NCBI GenBank assembly: GCA_949284715.1
Contig: CASDWH010000009.1
Coordinates: forward strand, 1 to 64,000
DNA: 64,000 bases
Direction of reading: 5' to 3'
DNA from: an uncultured bacterium
Lineage (GTDB): Bacteria; Cyanobacteriota; Vampirovibrionia; Gastranaerophilales; Gastranaerophilaceae
A program made the translations under genes and the position numbers. The notes below the pieces were generated by a model. It made no database searches. It worked only from the letters and a program-made list of their open reading frames with translations, and had not been told where the DNA came from. Of this stretch, positions 59,190-64,000 are shown piece after piece. Positions within the stretch are counted from its first letter, which is position 1, and the number at the start of each line of letters is the position of its first letter.

Positions 59190-60541
59190 ACCAGGCGAAA
59201 GCTCTAATTCTAGGATGCTCAATTAGCGGAATATCTGCTGCCAAGCTTCTTTTAAATCTGGGATATAATGTTTATATTTCAGATTACGGGAAATGCCCTG
59301 ATAAATTTGTAAAAGATGTGGATGAGCTTGCCTCTAAAGGTGTCCAGCTTGAATTTGGAGGACATACCGAAGAGTTTTTAAAAGGTGCGGCATTTGCAGT
59401 CACAAGTCCAAGCATACCAAATGATGCAAAGATTTATACTATTTTAAAGGAGCTGGGGATTGAAGTTATATCAGAACCGGATCTTGCATATAGAGAGTCT
59501 GGCAGCAAAGATGCATTTATAGGGATTACGGGAACGAACGGAAAAACAACAACGACAGCGGCTGTTTCTCATTTATTATCAGCCCGCTTCAAAGCTCCAG
59601 CGTGCGGGAATATAGGCTGCCCGCCGACAGCTTTTGTATTGGACAAACCTGACTGGTTTGTAACAGAAATAAGCTCATTTCAACTTGAAAAAAGTAAACT
59701 TTTCAGAGCGCACATTGCCTGCTGGACTAATTTTACCCCTGACCATATAACCTGGCACGGTTCACTGGAAAACTATTTTAATGCAAAAGCAAAAATGTTC
59801 CTAAATCAAACAAGTAAAGACTTTGCAATATTAAACGGGCAGGATAAAAAATTAACAGAGTTCGGGAATTTATGCCCTGGACAGGTATTTTTCTTTGACA
59901 AAGAATTAGAGAATAATTGCGCTTTTATAAAGAACAATATTATTTATACAAAAATAAATAATATAACAGAGAAAATAATTGAACTTTCAGAGTGCAATTT
60001 AAGCGGACACCATAATTATCAGAACCTGATGTGCGCAATACTCATTTCAAAATTAGCAGGGCTACCAACAGAGCTTGTAAGAGAAAGACTTAAAACATTT
60101 AAAGCACCTGAACACAGGATGGAGAGATTTGCACAGTTTGATGGTATTACATTTTACAATGATTCAAAAGCCACAAACCCTGAATCTGCAATTGCCGCAA
60201 TAGACGCATTTAATGACCAGAAGGTAGTACTTATTGCCGGAGGAAGGGATAAACTAACTTCATTAAACGAGTTTTGCAGCTCTGTAAAAAATCATATAAA
60301 TTCTGTTATACTTATAGGTGAAGCAACAGAAAGATTTGAATCAGAATTACGAAAAAACGGTTTTGACAAAAATATATATAAAGAAAACAGCTTGCAGTCA
60401 GCCGTAGATAAGAGTATAGAACTAAAGCCGCAATCTGTATTACTCTCGCCGGCATGCGCAAGTTTTGACATGTTTAGCGGATACGAAGAACGCGGAAAAG
60501 TTTTTAAAGATTATGTCATATCAAAATTTTCAAACAAATAA
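59183..60541 (+). CDS. murD: UDP-MurNAc-L-alanine:D-glutamate ligase MurD
   Basis: 452 residues. It adds D-glutamate to UDP-MurNAc-L-Ala. GITGTNGKTTTTAA is the P-loop. CGNIGCP, WFVTEISSFQLE, CWTNFTPDHITWHGS, APEHRMERFAQFDGITFYNDSKATNPES (parts: EHRMERFAQFDG, FYNDSKATNPES) and LLSPACASFDMFSGYEERG are diagnostic. The start lies inside mraY by seven bases and the end overlaps ftsW by 29. Confidence 0.98.
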   Translation: MVDQAKALILGCSISGISAAKLLLNLGYNVYISDYGKCPDKFVKDVDELASKGVQLEFGGHTEEFLKGAAFAVTSPSIPNDAKIYTILKELGIEVISEPDLAYRESGSKDAFIGITGTNGKTTTTAAVSHLLSARFKAPACGNIGCPPTAFVLDKPDWFVTEISSFQLEKSKLFRAHIACWTNFTPDHITWHGSLENYFNAKAKMFLNQTSKDFAILNGQDKKLTEFGNLCPGQVFFFDKELENNCAFIKNNIIYTKINNITEKIIELSECNLSGHHNYQNLMCAILISKLAGLPTELVRERLKTFKAPEHRMERFAQFDGITFYNDSKATNPESAIAAIDAFNDQKVVLIAGGRDKLTSLNEFCSSVKNHINSVILIGEATERFESELRKNGFDKNIYKENSLQSAVDKSIELKPQSVLLSPACASFDMFSGYEERGKVFKDYVISKFSNK

Positions 60542-61679
60542 CCCGAATAACATACCTGAAATAGATATAAGGAAAATACCGCCTGATAAACCGCTGGCAG
60601 TAACCGTTGCGTTCCTTGTAATAATCGGGCTTATGATTATATTTTCGGCAAGCGCACAAAAGTGTATTGATATGGGATATACCCCTCTGAGGTTTTTTAT
60701 ACAGCAGCTTCTTGGCGTTGGTGCCGGAGTGGTCGGCGCATATTTTTTAAGCAATTACAATTATAAAAATTACAAGAACAAAAGTTTTATCTTTGCAATT
60801 CTGGTAATAATTCTTCTTATCCTTGTTAAACTGATAGGAACTACAGTAAACGGCGCACAGCGCTGGCTTTATATCGGGCCTGTAAATTTGCAGCCCTCTG
60901 AGCTTGCTAAACCTGCAATTGTCATGCTAATGGCGGGTGCGTTTTGCAAGGGAACAAAATTATTCACAAAAAGCAAAATACTTCTTGCTTATATACCGAT
61001 ACTCCTGATGCTCGGACTGATATTCAAGCAGCCAAACTTATCAATGGTATTACTGCTGTTGATAACTTCTGTTGTAATGTATCTGTCTGCCGGAGGCTCA
61101 TTCAAATTAATTTTTGGAGTCGGTATACCGGCTGCCGCATTCTTATTACTGCACGGATTACATGATTACCAGTCCAGCCGGATTATGACCTGGCTTAATC
61201 CCGGTGCAGACCCCTTAGGGGCAGGATATAATATTGTTCAATCACTTGTTGCAATAGCTTCCGGCAGTTTCTGGGGAGTAGGTTTTGGAAATTCAAAACA
61301 AAAACTGGCATGGCTTCCGGAAGCACATACGGACTTTATTTTTTCTGTTTATTCAGAAGAAATGGGATTTATAGGCTGCCTGCTCTTAATCTGCCTATTC
61401 TGGAGTTTGTTGCAGCGCGGAGTTATTATAGCCTCCAAATGTCCTGATATGTACGGAAAACTGCTTGCTCTAGGCCTCACTTTTTCAATCTGTTTTCAAG
61501 GTTTTTTAAATATGTGGGTTGCAAGTTCATTTGTTCCGGCAACAGGGGTTCCAATGCCATTTATTAGTTACGGAGGAACCTCGGTTATGGTATCATTATG
61601 GATGGTTGGAATTTTATTTAATATATCAAAAGAGAATGAGAAAAAAATAAGGATGCAGCATAATGTCAGATACCTCTAA
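60513..61679 (+). CDS. ftsW: SEDS peptidoglycan polymerase FtsW/RodA type
   Basis: 388 residues from ATG 60513 (MSYQNFQTNNPNNIPEIDIR); the open frame runs 16 codons earlier within murD. About ten TM segments. IFSASAQKC, NGAQRWLYIGPVNLQPSELAKPA (parts), NPGADPLGAGYNIVQSLVAIASGSFWGVGFGNS (part: GYNIVQSLVAIASG), LPEAHTDFIFSVYSEEMGF and TGVPMPFISYGGTS are SEDS signatures. Being in the murD-murG cluster it is most likely FtsW. Overlaps murG by 17 bases. Confidence 0.95.
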   Translation: MSYQNFQTNNPNNIPEIDIRKIPPDKPLAVTVAFLVIIGLMIIFSASAQKCIDMGYTPLRFFIQQLLGVGAGVVGAYFLSNYNYKNYKNKSFIFAILVIILLILVKLIGTTVNGAQRWLYIGPVNLQPSELAKPAIVMLMAGAFCKGTKLFTKSKILLAYIPILLMLGLIFKQPNLSMVLLLLITSVVMYLSAGGSFKLIFGVGIPAAAFLLLHGLHDYQSSRIMTWLNPGADPLGAGYNIVQSLVAIASGSFWGVGFGNSKQKLAWLPEAHTDFIFSVYSEEMGFIGCLLLICLFWSLLQRGVIIASKCPDMYGKLLALGLTFSICFQGFLNMWVASSFVPATGVPMPFISYGGTSVMVSLWMVGILFNISKENEKKIRMQHNVRYL

Positions 61680-62763
61680 AACATTTTTTGTGACCGGCGG
61701 CGGAACCGGCGGACACATATACCCCGCAATAGCTATAGCCGATGAATTACTAAAAGAAGGCAAAGTTTATTATATAGGAAACCCCTATAACATGGAGTAT
61801 GTCCTGACAGTTGAAAAAGGATACAGATTTTTACCTGTATTCATTAAGGGCATGCCGAGAAAAATAAGTTTCAAATTTCTTCCGTGGATTACAGGATTAA
61901 TATTTTCGACTATAAAATGCTTTACCTATATTACAAGGTACAAACCTGATGTAGTATTTGCAACCGGCGGATACATTGCAGCTCCTATGCTTATAGCATG
62001 CCAGATTATGAAAGTCCCTTATATATTACACGACTGCGATGCAAGACCGGGGCTTGTTACAAGAAAATTCGCACCGCATGCAAAGGCTGTAACTTTAGCT
62101 TTTGAAGAAGCAAAAAGTTTTATAAAAAATAATAATGTTCATGTAACCGGCAACCCGATAAGAAAAGATTTTAAAACAATGACAAGAGAGGCCGCAAAAT
62201 CCTTTCTCGGACTGAAGAATAAACTTACATTATGCATAACAGGCGGCTCTCAGGGTGCAAAAAGTATAAATAATGCAGTCGTTGATATATTAAGAGAGAT
62301 GAGTGAAACTCTTAATATTCAGATTGTATTTCAGACGGGGAAAAAGAATTATGATGAGGTATTGAAACATCTTGAACTTGTCTATCCCAAGTATCGTAAA
62401 GATTTGAATCTTATCGTAAAGCCGTATTTTGCAGACATGATAACAGTGATGAAAGCGGCAGATATAATTATTTCCCGCGCTGGTTCTTTAAGCCTGAGTG
62501 AAATATCTGCAAGCGGAGCAGCGCCTATTCTTGTTCCGTATCCTTACGCGGCACAGGATCACCAGAGATATAATGCAAAATGCTATGCAAGTAACAATGC
62601 ATGTATTTATATTGAAGATAATTCGCTTGATGCAAATATAATTCTTAACACTGTAAAGGATTTAATTAAGAACCCGCAGAAACTTAAGGATATACAACAA
62701 AACTGTGCAGCATTTGCAAATTATAATGCACTGGAAGAGATTAGAAATATAATATTAAATTAA
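61663..62763 (+). CDS. murG: N-acetylglucosaminyltransferase MurG
   Basis: 366 residues. MurG adds GlcNAc to lipid I to make lipid II. TGGGTGGHIYPAIAIA, ATGGYIAAPMLIA, CITGGSQGAKSINNAV, ISRAGSLSLSEISASG and PILVPYPYAAQDHQRYNA are family motifs. The dcw cluster stops here: murC, murE, ftsI, ftsQ and ftsZ are not in the window. Its last four bases overlap the convergent 62760 gene. Confidence 0.97.
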   Translation: MSDTSKTFFVTGGGTGGHIYPAIAIADELLKEGKVYYIGNPYNMEYVLTVEKGYRFLPVFIKGMPRKISFKFLPWITGLIFSTIKCFTYITRYKPDVVFATGGYIAAPMLIACQIMKVPYILHDCDARPGLVTRKFAPHAKAVTLAFEEAKSFIKNNNVHVTGNPIRKDFKTMTREAAKSFLGLKNKLTLCITGGSQGAKSINNAVVDILREMSETLNIQIVFQTGKKNYDEVLKHLELVYPKYRKDLNLIVKPYFADMITVMKAADIIISRAGSLSLSEISASGAAPILVPYPYAAQDHQRYNAKCYASNNACIYIEDNSLDANIILNTVKDLIKNPQKLKDIQQNCAAFANYNALEEIRNIILN

Positions 62764-63464
62764 ATAAAAATCTGTTCAGCGGCTGAATCTTTATGAACTT
62801 TTTTAGATGCTCTGTTAAGTTTATCAAAAGCGATTACAAACTCTATGGCCTCTTTATCGCGTGAAACTGCCTGTCTTAACATAAGCATTTGTTTAATCTG
62901 AATTTGTTTTAAAAGCTTATCTTCACCTTTTACAAAGTATCTTATAAACAGCTTGTGTGTTTTATAATCAAATCCCGGCAGCCCCATATCCATAGCAAGC
63001 CATAAATAGAAATCATGCAGAAAATCAGTGATTTCTTGAATCGTGGTTTCAATAATAAACATCGGCTCCGATTTAAAGCCAAAACCGCTCCCTGATATGA
63101 GATTAAGATACAATGCTTTGAATCCGGATGCTTCACAAATAAATCCCGGAGTTTCCTCCACAAAGGATAAAAGTTTTTTAGCATTGCTAAGACGTACTAC
63201 CTTATACCCTCTTGATGAAATATAATCAAGTATAGCCAGTGTACTCTTATTATAAAGATTAACAATTTCAAAGGCTTTTTCTTTAACCTTTTCTATTTGT
63301 TCTTCCGCTTTAGCATTAATATCAAGCGAACACCCTTTTCCAAAATGTTTTTTATTAAACGCATTTTGATAATCAACATTCAAAGAGTCTTTCAGCGTAA
63401 AAGAAAGAACTTTGTTTTGCGTTTCAAGTTTTATTTTATTAATCTTATCAAAAATACTGGGCAT
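62760..63464 (-). CDS. Hypothetical helical protein, 234 residues
   Basis: I chose the ATG at 63462-63464 (MPSIFDKINKIKLETQNKVL), which has AAAGAGGAT upstream; the frame opens 39 codons earlier without a ribosome site. No domain recognised. The product is charged and helical, with SSRGYKVVRLSNAKKLLSF in the middle and KVHKDSAAEQIFI at the end, and only a modestly hydrophobic FLHDFYLWLAMDMGLPGF. Probably cytoplasmic. It converges on murG. Confidence 0.7.
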   Translation of the reverse strand: MPSIFDKINKIKLETQNKVLSFTLKDSLNVDYQNAFNKKHFGKGCSLDINAKAEEQIEKVKEKAFEIVNLYNKSTLAILDYISSRGYKVVRLSNAKKLLSFVEETPGFICEASGFKALYLNLISGSGFGFKSEPMFIIETTIQEITDFLHDFYLWLAMDMGLPGFDYKTHKLFIRYFVKGEDKLLKQIQIKQMLMLRQAVSRDKEAIEFVIAFDKLNRASKKVHKDSAAEQIFI

Positions 63465-63552
63465 ATCATCCTCTTTATATATATAAAAACACTGTACACT
63501 AAAAAATTGATTAAAGACAAGTTTGTTACTTAATAAAACGTAATAATATAAC

Positions 63553-63635
63553 TTGCAATTTGATATAAAATATATTATCATTTGTATGTAGGGTGCTTAC
63601 GCCAATAGTCACTCAACAAAAAAGGGAAATTTAAA
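63553..63635 (+). promoter_or_regulatory. rpsO promoter and leader hairpin
   Basis: TTGCAA (63553-63558), 17-base spacer, TATCAT (63576-63581), predicting a start near 63588. The leader begins with GGTG-CTTA-CGCC, a small stem-loop with a G-U next to G-C (about 63592-63603), then AAAAGGGAAA before the ATG. S15 often represses its own mRNA by binding the leader. Confidence 0.6.
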
Positions 63636-63899
63636 ATGAACTTAAAAAACAAATCAGAAATCGTTACAAAGTTTGGCGCCAGTGAGAAAGATACAGGATC
63701 TGCACGCGTACAAATCGCTCTTATGACACAAAAAATCAGTGAATTGACTGAACACTTAAAGAACAATAAGAAAGATTTTGCGACAAAACGTGGTCTTTTA
63801 ATGCTTGTTGGTAAAAGGAAAAGATTGTTATCTTACCTTAAGAGCCAGGATTTGGAAGGTTACAGAAGCCTGCTTAAAGAACTTAATATCAGAGGTTAA
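63636..63899 (+). CDS. rpsO: 30S ribosomal protein S15
   Basis: 87 residues, usual length. EIVTKFGASEKDTGSARVQIALMTQKISELTEHLKNNKKDFATKRGLLMLVGKRKRLLSYL (in parts: FGASEKDTGSARVQIAL, TEHLKNNKKDFATKRG, LVGKRKRLLSYL) is the whole S15 helical core that binds 16S rRNA. It ends LKELNIRG. A terminator follows. Confidence 0.98.
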   Translation: MNLKNKSEIVTKFGASEKDTGSARVQIALMTQKISELTEHLKNNKKDFATKRGLLMLVGKRKRLLSYLKSQDLEGYRSLLKELNIRG

Positions 63900-63923
63900 T
63901 TCTGTTACCTTAAGAATTTCCAG

Positions 63924-63951
63924 AGGGGGGGCTAAAAAGCCTCCCTTTTTT
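63924..63951 (+). terminator. Terminator after rpsO
   Basis: GGGGGGCT (63926-63933) pairs with AGCCTCCC (63938-63945), then T6. Confidence 0.9.
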
Positions 63952-64000
63952 GTTATTTCTAAACTTAATTGCCGTATTTTATTATATTAGTTATAATAAA

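Noticed and set aside
1-64000. CRISPR array or transposase/IS element
   Set aside because: No regularly spaced repeats and no transposase or integrase gene was seen; the only mobility signs are the tRNA-Leu repeat, the dinD-like gene and short palindromic repeats.

Overview
The window is AT-rich bacterial chromosome. The genes point to a diderm, flagellated relative of the Cyanobacteria in the Melainabacteria/Vampirovibrionia (Gastranaerophilales-like) group. The evidence is a long NusB with a central insertion, a complex I operon without the NADH-oxidising subunits NuoE/F/G, Kdo (LPS) precursor synthesis (KdsD), an AsmA-like envelope protein, flagellin, and many small lineage-specific membrane or secreted proteins. 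The taxonomic placement is inferred from gene content and protein style, not from a 16S gene.

Layout. 1-1280: the 5' part of a flagellin gene on the minus strand, a possible overlapping small upstream ORF with a nine-base G tract, and a repeat-rich non-coding stretch. 1280-6530: a Cys-rich secreted protein, a zinc-ribbon protein coupled to rimM-trmD, a small lipoprotein-like gene, nadD-yqeK, and small membrane proteins. 6680-10510: ftsH with a membrane-protein partner, tRNA-Ser(CGA), rarA. 10509-20608: pnuC, an AsmA-like giant, a WG-repeat protein, DUF1653 with a hidden 50-residue gene, SIMPL, a peroxiredoxin, and several unrecognised envelope proteins. 20821-26245: lysA-cdaA-yitT, a small conserved gene, then rimP-nusA behind a promoter/terminator leader. 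27378-36860: an 11-subunit complex I encoded by ten genes (A, BC fused, D, H, I, J, K, L, M, N). 36923-42901: panE, lipM, aroA, a candidate small RNA, a TPR protein, tyrA, proA. 43081-47188: a RelA/SpoT-fold protein, tRNA-Leu(CAG) with a duplicated 3' end, a DinD/BRO-type gene and kdsD. 47230-55322: queD, uppP, rseP, rplI, a MetE-like protein, a degenerate metallophosphoesterase, a PilZ-like protein, a TPR protein and nusB. 55322-62763: ftsY, an M14 peptidase and a cell-wall cluster (murF-mraY-murD-ftsW-murG). 62760-63899: an unrecognised minus-strand gene and rpsO.

How the genes work together. Cell-envelope functions dominate: peptidoglycan precursors (lysA gives diaminopimelate; murF, mraY, murD, murG; uppP recycles the lipid carrier; ftsW polymerises), Kdo synthesis, the proteases FtsH and RseP, and targeting by FtsY. 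Transcription and translation maintenance genes (nusA, nusB, rimP, rimM, trmD, rplI, rpsO, tRNAs) are interspersed. The genome is compact, with many 1-20 bp overlaps between co-directional genes and tail-to-tail overlaps between convergent ones. Several genes have a good -10 element 7-8 bases before the ATG and no Shine-Dalgarno sequence, which suggests leaderless mRNAs.

The best leads for something undescribed are the RelA/SpoT-fold protein (43081), the structured RNA candidate between aroA and the TPR gene (about 39795-39943), the duplicated-domain zinc-ribbon protein in the rimM-trmD operon, the G-tract ORF before flagellin, and a group of lineage-specific proteins with a shared style of N-terminus.
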